DNA of 58,485 nucleotides from Alphaproteobacteria bacterium UBA2966 (GTDB taxonomy: Bacteria > Pseudomonadota > Alphaproteobacteria > UBA2966), in NCBI GenBank assembly GCA_002348365.1, contig DEBC01000172.1, forward strand, positions 21,122 through 79,606. The letters run 5' to 3'. The translations under genes were made by a program, and so were the position numbers. The notes beneath the pieces are model-generated. The model saw nothing but the letters and a program-made list of their open reading frames with translations. It did not search any database and was not told where the DNA came from. Of the stretch, positions 1 through 8,992 are shown piece by piece. Each line of letters starts with the position of its first letter. Position 1 is the stretch's first letter.

Positions 1-860
1 CCTCCGATCAAGTCGGCCTTGTTTTCCTTTGCGGCCAGTGCCGCAGCCTCAGCATCGGAAGCCTTCTCCGACAGTGTGTACACGCTTGCACCCCGGATGT
101 TCCGTTTCTTGATTGCATCAGCATGGAGTGAAACGAAGACGTCTGCAGCAGCATCACGGGCAATAGCAACCCGATCACGCAAACGCAGGAATTTGTCGCT
201 GTTTCGTGTTAAGATAACATCGTATCTTCCTGATTTAACGAGAATTTTTTCCAAATCTCTCGCAGCTGCCAGCGTAACAGATTTCTCGAATACACCCGTC
301 ACCCCAATGGTACCGGGGTCGGCACCGCCATGACCCGGGTCCAAGACAATCACCCATTTCTGTCCGGATCGCCTGGGAACCACAGATTGGGTTGAGTTCC
401 CGAGGGGTTTGGAGAGAGACCGGGGCGCACCAACGGAATTTACGAAGGACGCCTCATCCACGTGTGCAAGATCAAGCACGAACCGGTATCCCCAAGTGCC
501 CTGGGGTGGCAGCAAAAAGGCACGCTTTACCTCTACTGGGCCGTGCGCCTCAATCACCATGCGTGACGTCTTGCGCTCAAAATGACCGAACCTGAGGTCA
601 GAGATCACACCTCGGCGGTTCTCCTCACTCGTCGATATTTTCCATTCCAAGGGAGAGAGGTCGACAACCACGCGATAAGGGTTCGCGAGGGTGAAGGTGT
701 GGAACTCAACCTTATTGGTGAGATCCAGGACCAGGCGGGTCAGGCCGACGTGCTCGCCTGTCCGGACTGCAGTCACCGCCGTTTTTGCGGTGGCGTCGGT
801 CACGGAGCCACTGTGCATGATCACGGAAACAAGAACCGCGATGATGGCTCGACCCAACAT
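1..860 (-). CDS. amiC: N-acetylmuramoyl-L-alanine amidase, AmiC-type, C-terminus cut by window edge
   Basis: Zinc amidase that cleaves the bond between MurNAc and the stem peptide, acting in the periplasm during cell separation. Only the first 286 or so codons are present because the gene runs off the left edge. The start is the ATG at 860 (MLGRAIIAVLVS...), which gives a signal peptide. An AMIN domain (about residues 25-110) precedes an Amidase_3 domain. Visible metal and catalytic-region motifs are DPGHGG, the Glu of GVFEKSV and the His of VSLHAD. It is divergent from the RNase E gene, an arrangement I recall from other alphaproteobacteria. The missing 3' part should hold the rest of Amidase_3, including the last catalytic Glu. 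Confidence 0.9.
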   Translation of the reverse strand, partial: MLGRAIIAVLVSVIMHSGSVTDATAKTAVTAVRTGEHVGLTRLVLDLTNKVEFHTFTLANPYRVVVDLSPLEWKISTSEENRRGVISDLRFGHFERKTSRMVIEAHGPVEVKRAFLLPPQGTWGYRFVLDLAHVDEASFVNSVGAPRSLSKPLGNSTQSVVPRRSGQKWVIVLDPGHGGADPGTIGVTGVFEKSVTLAAARDLEKILVKSGRYDVILTRNSDKFLRLRDRVAIARDAAADVFVSLHADAIKKRNIRGASVYTLSEKASDAEAAALAAKENKADLIG

Positions 861-890
861 TTAGTCAAATCCTAGTTGCAGGTGACTACA

Positions 891-920
891 TGTATACATC
901 GGCACGTCTCCGTCCATCAA
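891..920 (-). promoter_or_regulatory. Candidate sigma-70 promoter of the amidase gene
   Basis: Read on the minus strand, TTGATG and TATACA are separated by 18 bases, with the -10 about 30 bases upstream of the ATG. The -10 lies inside the 10-base palindrome ATGTATACAT (890-899). Pattern match only. Confidence 0.35.
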
Positions 921-1021
921 CGGCGGTTTAGCTCCGCCACTCAATTGTGGCATGAGCGAATTTTCTTCCCGTCGCTGTAGACCTGTGACTATTATGAACT
1001 TGCGTGACACACCGTAGTCGT

Positions 1022-1104
1022 GTCCGCATCTGTTTCAGATGTGGACGGCGCGGTTGGCCTGAAACCGGACAGTCATATTTCAGCCGGAGCCGGCGGACCG
1101 CGCC
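1022..1104 (+). promoter_or_regulatory. Two adjacent stem-loops in the RNase E leader, possible autoregulatory element
   Basis: Stem 1 pairs 1022-1032 with 1036-1046: eleven pairs including one G-U, around a TTT loop. Stem 2 begins at the next base, with GGCGCGGT (1047-1054) pairing with ACCGCGCC (1097-1104) and an inner CTGAAA/TTTCAG pairing. Neither is followed by a T-run, so they are not terminators. In E. coli the rne 5' UTR folds into hairpins that RNase E cleaves to control its own level. A similar role here is inferred from position and structure only. Confidence 0.4.
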
Positions 1105-1289
1105 CAAGACAAAGTGGTGGCGAGTGAAAACCGCGTCACCAGCCCCGGTTAGCCGTGATTGACGGCGGCCGCAGATTTCCTCGCTGAACGTTTAGGCGGG
1201 TCGAAAGAGAAGGACTGGTGGCGCCCGAAACAGTGGCGGGCAGACGTCTGTCGTTCGCGCCGATAGCGCCCCGCCCCGGAGTTGGTCTA

Positions 1290-3740
1290 ATGACCACGCG
1301 CATGCTTATCGACGCGGCGCATCCTGAAGAGACTCGGGTTGTCGTCGTGAAGGGTTCGCGACTCGAAGAATTCGATATGGAGTCGGCGACCCGTCAACAA
1401 CTCAGAGGAAATATATATCTTGCCAAAGTGACGCGCGTTGAGCCGTCACTCCAGGCGGCTTTTGTAGATTACGGGGGAAACCGTCACGGCTTTCTGGCAT
1501 TCAGCGATATTCACCCGGACTACTATCAGATTCCGATCGCCGATCGCGAGGCGCTCCTCGAACAGCAGGCGGCAATCCAGGCGGCACAAGACCTCAGTGA
1601 GGAAGAAGCCGATGATGCCGGTGAGACATCCGAGTCAGATGATGAGCTGGATGGAGATGACGAGCCGGACGTTGATGACGACGATACGGAACCTGACAAC
1701 GAGGATACGTCTTGGGAAGGCACCGACACGTCAGATAATGACGAGAACGAAGCCGACCAGGCCGATGCATTGGATGAGACTCCGGGAGACTCGGAGTCGG
1801 ATGAGGCTGAGGAAGAGTTGGCCGCAGGGGCAGCTTCGGTCGAAGATCAAGAAGACGAAGATGATGATGCCTCGGAACCGACCGGTTACGAAGGAATTGC
1901 CGATCTCGATGAATGGCGCCGGCAACTGACGCGGCGCTACAAGATCCAAGAGGTCATCAAACGCAGGCAAATCCTGCTCGTCCAGGTGGTCAAAGAAGAA
2001 CGCGGCAACAAAGGCGCCGCGTTGACCACGTATCTTTCCCTGGCTGGCCGATACTGTGTGCTGATGCCGAACTCGACTCGTGGCGGTGGTATCAGCCGAA
2101 AAATCACAAACACAGCCGACCGCAAGAAGCTCAGGGGCATCATTGAGGGACTCAACGTACCTGACGGCATGCGTTTGATTGTCCGCACCGCCGGACAGAG
2201 CAGAAACAAGGCTGAGATCAGGCGAGACTACGAATACCTTTTGCGGCTCTGGGACAGCATACGGGAACTGACGCTGAGCAGTACTGCGCCGAGTTTGATT
2301 TACGAGGACGCAAACATCATCAAACGCTCGATACGGGATCTCTACACAAAGGACATCTCCGAAATCCTTGTTGACGGTGAAGACGGGCATAAATCGGCGA
2401 AAAGTTTCATGAAGATGCTGATGCCAAGCCACGCAAAGCGTGTGCAACCGTATCAGGATCGCATCCCGCTATTTCAGCGATACCGGATCGAAGAGCAGTT
2501 CTCGTCGATGCACAGTCCGACGGTTCAGCTGAAGTCCGGCGGCTACATTGTCATCAATTCCACAGAAGCGCTGGTCGCCGTGGACGTGAACTCCGGTCGT
2601 TCCACACGGGAGCGCAACATCGAGGAGACTGCCTACAAGACCAATCTGGAAGCGGCAGAGGAGATTGCACGACAATTGCGGCTGCGGGATCTGGCCGGCC
2701 TGATCGTCATCGACTTCATCGATATGGACGAGAACCGCAACGCCCGCCGAGTCGAAAGATGCCTCAAAGACTGCCTGAAAACCGACCGGGCCAGAATTCA
2801 GGTGGGTCGGATCAGTAAATTCGGGCTGCTGGAAATGTCGCGACAACGGCTACGACCCAGCTTGATCGAAGCCAGTACAGAAGTATGTCCGCATTGTCAG
2901 GGGGCCGGCGTTGTTCGTTCGACCGAGTCATCTGCCCTTCACATTCTGCATGCAATTGAAGAAGAAGGCATTCAAGGTCGTTCGTCTGAAATTACTGTCC
3001 ATATGTCTACGGCGGTGGCTCTCTACATCCTCAATCAAAAACGCAATTCACTTATCGCTCTGGAAGAACGCTTCGGCTTGAGAGTCAACGTCGAAGGTGA
3101 CGATACGCTCAACCCACCTGACTACCGCCTTGAACGGGTTTCCTCGCGCACTGCGGCTGCAAAGCCCGCGAAGGAGGAGTCGAAGGACAAAGAGAAAGAG
3201 AAGACCGAAACACGACAATCCGCGGCGGAAGCGGAGGAATCATCGGAAGATGCTCCGAAAAAGCGTCGGCGCCGTGGTCGACGCGGGGGAAGGCGGCGGC
3301 GGAAGAAGGAAGAGGCCACGGAGGCGGTCGAGGCTGCAGCCACAGAAACGGACTCATCAGAGCCAGGGGCACAAACGGAGCCGGTCGATTCCGCTGACAA
3401 CGAGCCGGACCAAACCGTTTCTGAAGACGTGGCCCCGGCAGAGGGATCTCAAGAAGCAACGCCGGTTGAAGCAGAGGAACCCGATACAGCGGATGGGCAG
3501 GTCAGCGCATCTGATCAGACCGATGTAGAAGAACAGCCCCTCGCCGATTCAGACCCGTCGACAGAGGAAGCCTCTCTCGTGCATTCCATGGATGTCGTCA
3601 GCAATGCTGGCATCGATGCCGTCGAGCCAGACCCGTCAGACGAAACCGAACCACCTACGGCGGTTACGGAACACGCCGCCGAGGAAGAGGAAAGCATGAA
3701 GCCCAAGCGGCGCGGGTGGTGGCAGCGCACGTCGGCTTGA
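1290..3740 (+). CDS. rne: Ribonuclease E/G family endoribonuclease (RNase E)
   Basis: Single-strand endoribonuclease that starts mRNA decay and processes rRNA, and scaffolds the degradosome. The ATG at 1290 (MTTRMLIDAAHPEETR) matches the family N-terminus. An in-frame GTG at 1218 has an AGAAGG upstream but would add 24 residues with no family match. From the ATG the protein has 816 residues. The S1 domain (about 35-225) is split by a roughly 100-residue insert very rich in Asp and Glu. The DNase I-like core follows, with the metal Asp residues in VDVNSGR and DFIDM and a Zn-link CPHC. The C-terminal third is disordered, with an Arg/Lys-rich stretch (KKRRRRGRRGGRRRR) typical of RNA binding, followed by acidic sequence. 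Confidence 0.95.
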   Translation: MTTRMLIDAAHPEETRVVVVKGSRLEEFDMESATRQQLRGNIYLAKVTRVEPSLQAAFVDYGGNRHGFLAFSDIHPDYYQIPIADREALLEQQAAIQAAQDLSEEEADDAGETSESDDELDGDDEPDVDDDDTEPDNEDTSWEGTDTSDNDENEADQADALDETPGDSESDEAEEELAAGAASVEDQEDEDDDASEPTGYEGIADLDEWRRQLTRRYKIQEVIKRRQILLVQVVKEERGNKGAALTTYLSLAGRYCVLMPNSTRGGGISRKITNTADRKKLRGIIEGLNVPDGMRLIVRTAGQSRNKAEIRRDYEYLLRLWDSIRELTLSSTAPSLIYEDANIIKRSIRDLYTKDISEILVDGEDGHKSAKSFMKMLMPSHAKRVQPYQDRIPLFQRYRIEEQFSSMHSPTVQLKSGGYIVINSTEALVAVDVNSGRSTRERNIEETAYKTNLEAAEEIARQLRLRDLAGLIVIDFIDMDENRNARRVERCLKDCLKTDRARIQVGRISKFGLLEMSRQRLRPSLIEASTEVCPHCQGAGVVRSTESSALHILHAIEEEGIQGRSSEITVHMSTAVALYILNQKRNSLIALEERFGLRVNVEGDDTLNPPDYRLERVSSRTAAAKPAKEESKDKEKEKTETRQSAAEAEESSEDAPKKRRRRGRRGGRRRRKKEEATEAVEAAATETDSSEPGAQTEPVDSADNEPDQTVSEDVAPAEGSQEATPVEAEEPDTADGQVSASDQTDVEEQPLADSDPSTEEASLVHSMDVVSNAGIDAVEPDPSDETEPPTAVTEHAAEEEESMKPKRRGWWQRTSA

Positions 3741-3763
3741 CCTGTGTGAGCGGTTGAATCGGG

Positions 3764-4909
3764 TCAGGCCAGCCAGTCCTTGATTCGACGGGCAGCTTCG
3801 GCCACGTCGTCGTAATCTCCTGCGAAGGAGAATCTCACGTAGGCGTGGCCCCGCTTCGGGTCAAAATCGACCCCCGGGGTCGTCGCGACGCCAATCTCCT
3901 CCAGCATTCGGCGGCAAAACTCCATGCTGTCGTTGGTCAGCTTGGTGACGTCCGCGAATATGTAAAAGGCACCGTCAGCAGGCGCCATTCTGTCGAAACC
4001 GGCGGCAGGCAATTCCTTCAGCAACAGCTCGCGATTTCGAGCATAACCGGCCACTTTCGCATCGAGCTCTTCCGTGGCGTCGAAGGCAGCGATCGCGGCC
4101 CGCTGCGACAATGCAGGTGCAGATATTGCCAAGTTCTGGCCGAGCACCTCGATGGACCGCACCATGTCTTCGGGAACGATCATCCAACCAAGTCGCCAAC
4201 CGGTCATTGAGAAGTATTTCGAGAAGCTGTTGATGACGACGGCGGCATCGCCGAACTCCGCGGCACTGACTGCTTTCTCACCGTAAGTGATGCCGTGGTA
4301 GACCTCATCCGAGATCAGGCGCATACCCCTGGAGTCGCAATAGCCAACCAGCTCTTCAAGTGCGTTCCGCCCCAGCATGGTGCCTGTGGGATTGGCGGGA
4401 CTCGCCACCAACAAGCCGTCCGCACCCTCGTGTGCCTCCGATAGCAACTCAGGTGTCGGCTGAAAACGTGTCTCCGCGCCGGTTTCAACCATCACGGGCT
4501 CGACACCTACAGACTTCAAGATATTCGGATAGGCTGGATATCCTGGTGTTGTCAGAAACACGCTGTCGCCAGGATCAAAAGCCGCGAGGAATGCCAGCAA
4601 AAACGCGCCCGAAGATCCGGTCGTCACCACGATACGAGATGGATCAACACTCAGTCCGTATACCGACTGATAGTGCTGGGAGATGCGATCTCGCAGCTCA
4701 GGTATGCCAAGAGCCTCCGTGTATCCGATGGGCGCGTTCCGCAGCGCCGCTTCGGCAGCGTCAACAACAACTCGAGGCGACCCACCACCGGGTTCACCCA
4801 CCTCCATATGCAAGACGTCGCCGCCCGCCGCTTCACGATCGTTTGCCGCCTTCAACACCTCCATGGCGTAGAAGGGCGCCACATCCTTTCCCCGATTCGC
4901 GATTTTCAA
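3764..4909 (-). CDS. PLP-dependent class I/II aminotransferase
   Basis: Fold-type I aminotransferase that moves an amino group between an amino acid and a 2-oxo acid; the substrate cannot be read from sequence. Visible motifs are SPANPTGTM (cofactor Asn), ISDEVYHGITYG (Asp and Tyr), NSFSKYFSMTGWRLGW (Schiff-base Lys) and the C-terminal substrate Arg region YVRFSFAG. The start chosen is TTG at 4909 (LKIANRGKDVAPFYAMEVL), which aligns with family N-termini and follows the stop of the upstream GGT-like gene by 10 bases. ATG at 4864 is the alternative. A longer reading to 5020 would overlap the upstream gene and adds low-complexity residues. The length of 381 residues is normal. Probably cotranscribed with the GGT-like gene. 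Confidence 0.88.
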   Translation of the reverse strand: MKIANRGKDVAPFYAMEVLKAANDREAAGGDVLHMEVGEPGGGSPRVVVDAAEAALRNAPIGYTEALGIPELRDRISQHYQSVYGLSVDPSRIVVTTGSSGAFLLAFLAAFDPGDSVFLTTPGYPAYPNILKSVGVEPVMVETGAETRFQPTPELLSEAHEGADGLLVASPANPTGTMLGRNALEELVGYCDSRGMRLISDEVYHGITYGEKAVSAAEFGDAAVVINSFSKYFSMTGWRLGWMIVPEDMVRSIEVLGQNLAISAPALSQRAAIAAFDATEELDAKVAGYARNRELLLKELPAAGFDRMAPADGAFYIFADVTKLTNDSMEFCRRMLEEIGVATTPGVDFDPKRGHAYVRFSFAGDYDDVAEAARRIKDWLA

Positions 4910-4919
4910 TGCAATAGCC

Positions 4920-6491
4920 CTAGAAATCTTCTCCAAGCGCGAGCCCGAAGCTGCGGCGGTCGCTGATGAACTGGCAGTTGCCCTGCCCGTTGGAGATTCC
5001 CTTCGGGCAGTAGATGGCATTCACCCGGCCGAGCAGAGGTGCTTCCTTCAGCGTGTGGTCCCGAGCGCGGAGTGAATCGACGACAGACTTGTCGACACCA
5101 GGTTCCACCAATGTCGCGTCTGGCTGTCCAACATGAAGAATTCTGGGCCGGTCCAGTTGCTCACGGATATCCAGATCCTCAACCGAGAGCCCGATCAGGG
5201 CATGCCCCGTAGCAGCCGGTGCGGCGGCATTTCCCGAAGCAGAAATCGCCAGGACAACCTCTGTGACTTCTTCGTCAACCACTAAGATCGCCGTTAGAAA
5301 TGCCAGATCGTCACCTGTGAGCGGCGGCACGAGAACAATACCTGTGACTGGATCAAGTTTCCCCGCCCCGAGTTCACGGCCCATGGTCAGAGTGCACGCG
5401 ACAGCAGAACCTTCCCGATCAGCCGCGACAAAACTGGTTGTCCCCAATTCCGGATTGTCGATATCAACCGGTGGAATGCCCTTCACGACAAGTGGTGTGT
5501 GCTCGCCAGACCGATAGCTCCGCATGAGCGTGTGGGCGCGAAAATCAGAAAGCGGCCGCGCTGCCGCATTACCGCGATCGAGATAGGCGCGCGATGCAGC
5601 CTCGGCGAAGAGATGCGGCCGTTCATCCTGATCGATTTCAAGTACCCTGCCTTCGTCCAAGTTCATCGCCCAGATTTGACCGGCGATAACACCACCCACA
5701 ATCGGCACCGGCGTGGTATGGACAGATAGTCGATCGTTACGAAGGGAAACCGATTTACGCCACGTCGGAAGACTCGCACGCATATCAGCAAGTGAGAGCG
5801 CCCCACCATTCTTGCGCGCGCCGTTCACCAGATTCACGCCGGCCTGTCCCCCATAAAATTCGCCGGGCCCGCGCAATCGAATTTGGGCCAACACGGCAGA
5901 CAATGCGATTTGAGTGAGTTGATCTCCCTCCCGGAGAACTCCTGAACCGTCCTGATTGCTGAATGCTGCCTTCAGGTCGCTATTGTCGAATATGGTGGCC
6001 TTTGCGCCTTCCAGTCGTCGAACGAGTGCTCGGGACACGGGATGGCCACGCCGCGCCAGAACCTCGGCCGGAGCCACCAGATCACTCCATGGCAGACGGC
6101 CGTACCGACTGTGTAGTGCCGCCAATCCCCTGACCGTTCCAGGAATGGCGATCGCGCCGCCCGTGACCGGTGCTCGGGGCAGAAAGTCGATCGCCTCGAC
6201 AACATCCGTAGGAGAATCGTACACAAGGCACGCACCGCCGCCGCCAAGACTGGCGGCTACGGGATAGGTCACGGACAAAGCGAACGACAGAGCGACCGCA
6301 GCGTCTATTGCCGTTCCGCCCTTCGCGAGAACTTCTCGTGCCGCAATAGCGGCCCGCGGTTCATCAGCGCTTACACCCCCGACAAATCCTTCGACGAACT
6401 GGCCTGGCTCGATGACCCTGGACTTCGGCGCAATATCGCAGGCCGACAGCATCACGACGGCGATGCACGACCAAGTCAATTGACGCCGCAC
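4920..6491 (-). CDS. Gamma-glutamyltransferase-family lipoprotein, divergent
   Basis: Ntn-hydrolase of the gamma-glutamyltranspeptidase family, which matures by self-cleavage before a Thr nucleophile and handles gamma-glutamyl compounds in the periplasm. The chosen start is GTG at 6491, behind AAGGTAGG. It gives VRRQLTWSCIAVVMLSAC, a short lipoprotein signal ending in a lipobox Cys. The family is supported by IPGTVRGLAALHSRYGRLPW and by LGTTSFVAADREGSAVACTLT, where the cleavage Thr would lie. The glycine-rich oxyanion region (GSPGG in classic enzymes) reads SASGNAAAP, and the usual small-subunit APAAA stretch is shortened. It may therefore be a specialised or inactive relative. An upstream ATG at 6533 would overlap the divergent protease gene. 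Confidence 0.75.
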   Translation of the reverse strand: MRRQLTWSCIAVVMLSACDIAPKSRVIEPGQFVEGFVGGVSADEPRAAIAAREVLAKGGTAIDAAVALSFALSVTYPVAASLGGGGACLVYDSPTDVVEAIDFLPRAPVTGGAIAIPGTVRGLAALHSRYGRLPWSDLVAPAEVLARRGHPVSRALVRRLEGAKATIFDNSDLKAAFSNQDGSGVLREGDQLTQIALSAVLAQIRLRGPGEFYGGQAGVNLVNGARKNGGALSLADMRASLPTWRKSVSLRNDRLSVHTTPVPIVGGVIAGQIWAMNLDEGRVLEIDQDERPHLFAEAASRAYLDRGNAAARPLSDFRAHTLMRSYRSGEHTPLVVKGIPPVDIDNPELGTTSFVAADREGSAVACTLTMGRELGAGKLDPVTGIVLVPPLTGDDLAFLTAILVVDEEVTEVVLAISASGNAAAPAATGHALIGLSVEDLDIREQLDRPRILHVGQPDATLVEPGVDKSVVDSLRARDHTLKEAPLLGRVNAIYCPKGISNGQGNCQFISDRRSFGLALGEDF

Positions 6492-6519
6492 CGGCCCCCA
6501 CCTACCTTTTGATCCGACG

Positions 6520-7905
6520 ATGGGAATCACCATTTTGCCGAACTTCTTCACCCGGACATGTCTGACAGCGTTGGGCGGATTGGCTGCGTGCGCACTTTTG
6601 CTTGGCACCGTAAATCCCGCCAACGCCAGAGGAATTTCACTTATCCGCGACGCGGAAATTGAACATAACATTCACCAAATCGCCGCGCCACTATTCGCGG
6701 CAGCCGGCCTGGATACCAGTGCCGTCAGAATACATCTGGTGAACGACCGGGCACTCAACGCATTCGTCGCCGGGGGTCAAAGGATTTTCATCAACACCGG
6801 GCTGCTCCTGACGGTTGAAAATGCCAGCGAGATTTCCGGTGTGATCGCCCATGAGACCGGCCATATTTCCGGCGGCCATCTTGCCCGTACCCACGATGCG
6901 ATTCGCGATGCCTCCGCAGCGAGTATTTTGTCGACAGTACTGGGGGCTGCAGTTGCACTGGGCGGACAAGGCCGTGCCGGAAGCGCAATTATCGCTGGCG
7001 GTCAAACAGTCGCGCAGCGAAACTTTCTCAAATACACAAGGACCCAGGAGTCCGCGGCAGATCAGGCGGCGGTGAAATTTCTGGCGGCAGTGGATATGAC
7101 TGCGGAAGGGCTCTACGTATTTCTGGACCGCATCGGCGATCAGGAAGCTCTGGCAAGATCTCGCCAAGACCCTTATGTCCGCAGTCATCCGCTGACTCGG
7201 GATCGGTTACGATTCTTGAGAAATCAGATCGAACGATCCCGCGTCTCAGGGACCTCTCCGGAGCCCCTGACCAAAGCCGAACTTGTTCGAATGCAGGCCA
7301 AGATCAGGGGATTTCTGGAGTCTCCCCAAAAGGCATTGCGGCGGTATCCCGAATCGGATCACAGCGTGCCCGCCAAATATGCGCGTGCGGCAGCCTTGCA
7401 TAGACTCGGCCGAACAGATGAAGCACTTCGCGAAGCGAATGACCTTGTTGCCTACAAACCCAATGACGCATTCTTCAATGAATTGAAAGGTCAGATTCTG
7501 TTTGAGAGCGGCCGGGTCAGACAGGCCGTCTCACCTTATCAGACTGCTGTCGAAATCAGAACCAACTCACCGCTCCTCAGACTCGGACTGGCACAGGCCC
7601 AAATTGCGACCGACGACCCCAGCCTTTTGCCCGAGGCCGTCAAACACCTCGAGGAAGCCACCCGCAGAGACAAGCGAATCCCGCTTGCGTGGCGTCAACT
7701 CGCCATCGCGCTGGGACGAAACGGTGACATTGGAAAATCGTCACTCGCAAGTGCTGAGTACAATCTGTTGATTGGCCGTCCAAGAGATTCGGCGCGTTTT
7801 GCGGCGAAAGCTGAAAACCTGTTGTCCCCTGGAACTCCCAGTCATCTGAGAGCTCAAGATCTCAAAGACGCGGCAACCAAGATCCTGAAGCGACGACGAA
7901 AATAG
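6520..7905 (+). CDS. M48-family periplasmic metalloprotease with TPR repeats (BepA/YfgC-like)
   Basis: Zinc metallopeptidase probably acting in envelope quality control, by analogy with BepA, which degrades or helps assemble outer-membrane proteins such as LptD. The signal peptide ends near NPANA/RG (about residue 37). The catalytic motif is HETGH (residues 111-115), and the third ligand Glu is in QESAADQAAVKF (about 174). The C-terminal half (about 270-450) is helical with TPR-like repeats. The length of 461 residues fits the family. The start is 28 bases from the divergent GGT-like gene, so the promoters must overlap the coding starts. The DsbA-like gene follows 209 bases downstream. Confidence 0.88.
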   Translation: MGITILPNFFTRTCLTALGGLAACALLLGTVNPANARGISLIRDAEIEHNIHQIAAPLFAAAGLDTSAVRIHLVNDRALNAFVAGGQRIFINTGLLLTVENASEISGVIAHETGHISGGHLARTHDAIRDASAASILSTVLGAAVALGGQGRAGSAIIAGGQTVAQRNFLKYTRTQESAADQAAVKFLAAVDMTAEGLYVFLDRIGDQEALARSRQDPYVRSHPLTRDRLRFLRNQIERSRVSGTSPEPLTKAELVRMQAKIRGFLESPQKALRRYPESDHSVPAKYARAAALHRLGRTDEALREANDLVAYKPNDAFFNELKGQILFESGRVRQAVSPYQTAVEIRTNSPLLRLGLAQAQIATDDPSLLPEAVKHLEEATRRDKRIPLAWRQLAIALGRNGDIGKSSLASAEYNLLIGRPRDSARFAAKAENLLSPGTPSHLRAQDLKDAATKILKRRRK

Positions 7906-8114
7906 CGATTCTCATGTTCTCGGATCGACGCCGCAGATTCGCAATAATCTTCTTCAACACTTGCTCGTTCAATCCTTGGTGATGTGGCTCTCCCGGCCTA
8001 GGTGTTGCGCCATACATGTGTTCTTATGCGCCCCGCCCGACAGTAGCGGAAAATGCGACTTTGTAGCGGGAGGTTGATCTCCAAATTGGAACCGCCCACT
8101 GGAGCGATCAAGAG

Positions 8115-8888
8115 ATGAACAAACAAAGGACTCTCTTCCGAGCGTGGATCGGCGCTGTTGCAACCATCCTGTGTCTGTCCATCGGAATGGCGAACGCACA
8201 GACCTCCTTCACCGATGTCGAGCAACGCGCCATCGAGCAGATGATTCGCAACTACATCCTGAACAATCCAGAAATCATCGTGGAGAGTGTTCAGCGCATG
8301 GGTGCGCGTGAGCAGGCCGCCAACCAACAGCGGCAGCGGCAGGTACTCGTGGATCTTCGTCACTCACTCGAAAACGATCCCGGATCACATGTCGGCGGCA
8401 ACCCGAATGGCGATGTCACTGTGATCGAGTTTTTTGACTACCGGTGCACCTACTGCAAGCGATTCCTGCCCAATCTTGCGGATCTCATGCGCACCGACAA
8501 CAACGTACGCATCGTGTTCAAGGAATTCCCAATCCTTGGTCCTGACTCGCTGGCGGCGTCACGGGCCGCGCTTGCCGCGCGGGCCCAGAATAAGGATCTC
8601 TATGTGCCGTTTCACAATGCGTTGATGGAATCCCGCGGGGTATTCTCTGAGAACCGTATCTTCGACATCGCCCGTGAGATCGGCCTCGATGCCGATCAAC
8701 TAAAACGGGACATGGAGGCACCTGAAATCGAAGAGATCATTTCGCGCAACTACGCCCAGGCTGAAGCCTTGGGAATTCAAGGGACGCCAGGCTTTGTGAT
8801 TGGTGACCAAGTGGTCCCGGGTTACATCAATCGGGAGCAACTTACCGCGCTCATTGATGAAGCCCGGACTGGTTGTACAACCTGCTAA
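8115..8888 (+). CDS. DsbA-family periplasmic thiol-disulfide oxidoreductase (Com1-like)
   Basis: Thioredoxin-fold oxidoreductase that forms or rearranges disulfides in exported proteins. The signal peptide ends about MANA/QT (residues 1-28). A helical N-terminal stretch (35-90) precedes the DsbA fold with active site CTYC (residues 111-114). The cis-Pro region is GIQGTPGFVIGD. The tail ends GCTTC, giving an extra Cys pair that could be a regulatory or structural disulfide. ATG at 8115 follows GGAG and AAGAG sequences. The resemblance is to the Com1/ScsC-like group rather than classic E. coli DsbA (DsbA_N extension, 257 residues). The preceding 209 bases show nothing recognisable. Confidence 0.87.
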   Translation: MNKQRTLFRAWIGAVATILCLSIGMANAQTSFTDVEQRAIEQMIRNYILNNPEIIVESVQRMGAREQAANQQRQRQVLVDLRHSLENDPGSHVGGNPNGDVTVIEFFDYRCTYCKRFLPNLADLMRTDNNVRIVFKEFPILGPDSLAASRAALAARAQNKDLYVPFHNALMESRGVFSENRIFDIAREIGLDADQLKRDMEAPEIEEIISRNYAQAEALGIQGTPGFVIGDQVVPGYINREQLTALIDEARTGCTTC

Positions 8889-8992
8889 GTACGGCGAAAC
8901 CAACGCGCATCTGCTTGTCGAGTTTGTCTGATAGTTCTACCCGCGAGAACGGGTCAACGAGATTGCAACCGCGGGCCGCTAACCAGCGGCGT

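Larger units (their letters stand above)
861..1289. other. 429-base divergent intergenic region with a folded RNase E leader
   Basis: No convincing ORF is present. The minus-strand side holds the candidate amidase promoter. The plus-strand side has a TATTAT -10-like hexamer at 990-995 without a good -35, followed by three stem-loops (1022-1046, 1047-1104, 1152-1166) upstream of the RNase E start. The out-of-frame reading of this stretch shows no family resemblance. Confidence 0.5.

Noticed and set aside
1731..2447. 238-codon minus-strand ORF inside rne
   Set aside because: It lies wholly within the conserved RNase E core, shows no family resemblance and reflects codon bias of the real gene.
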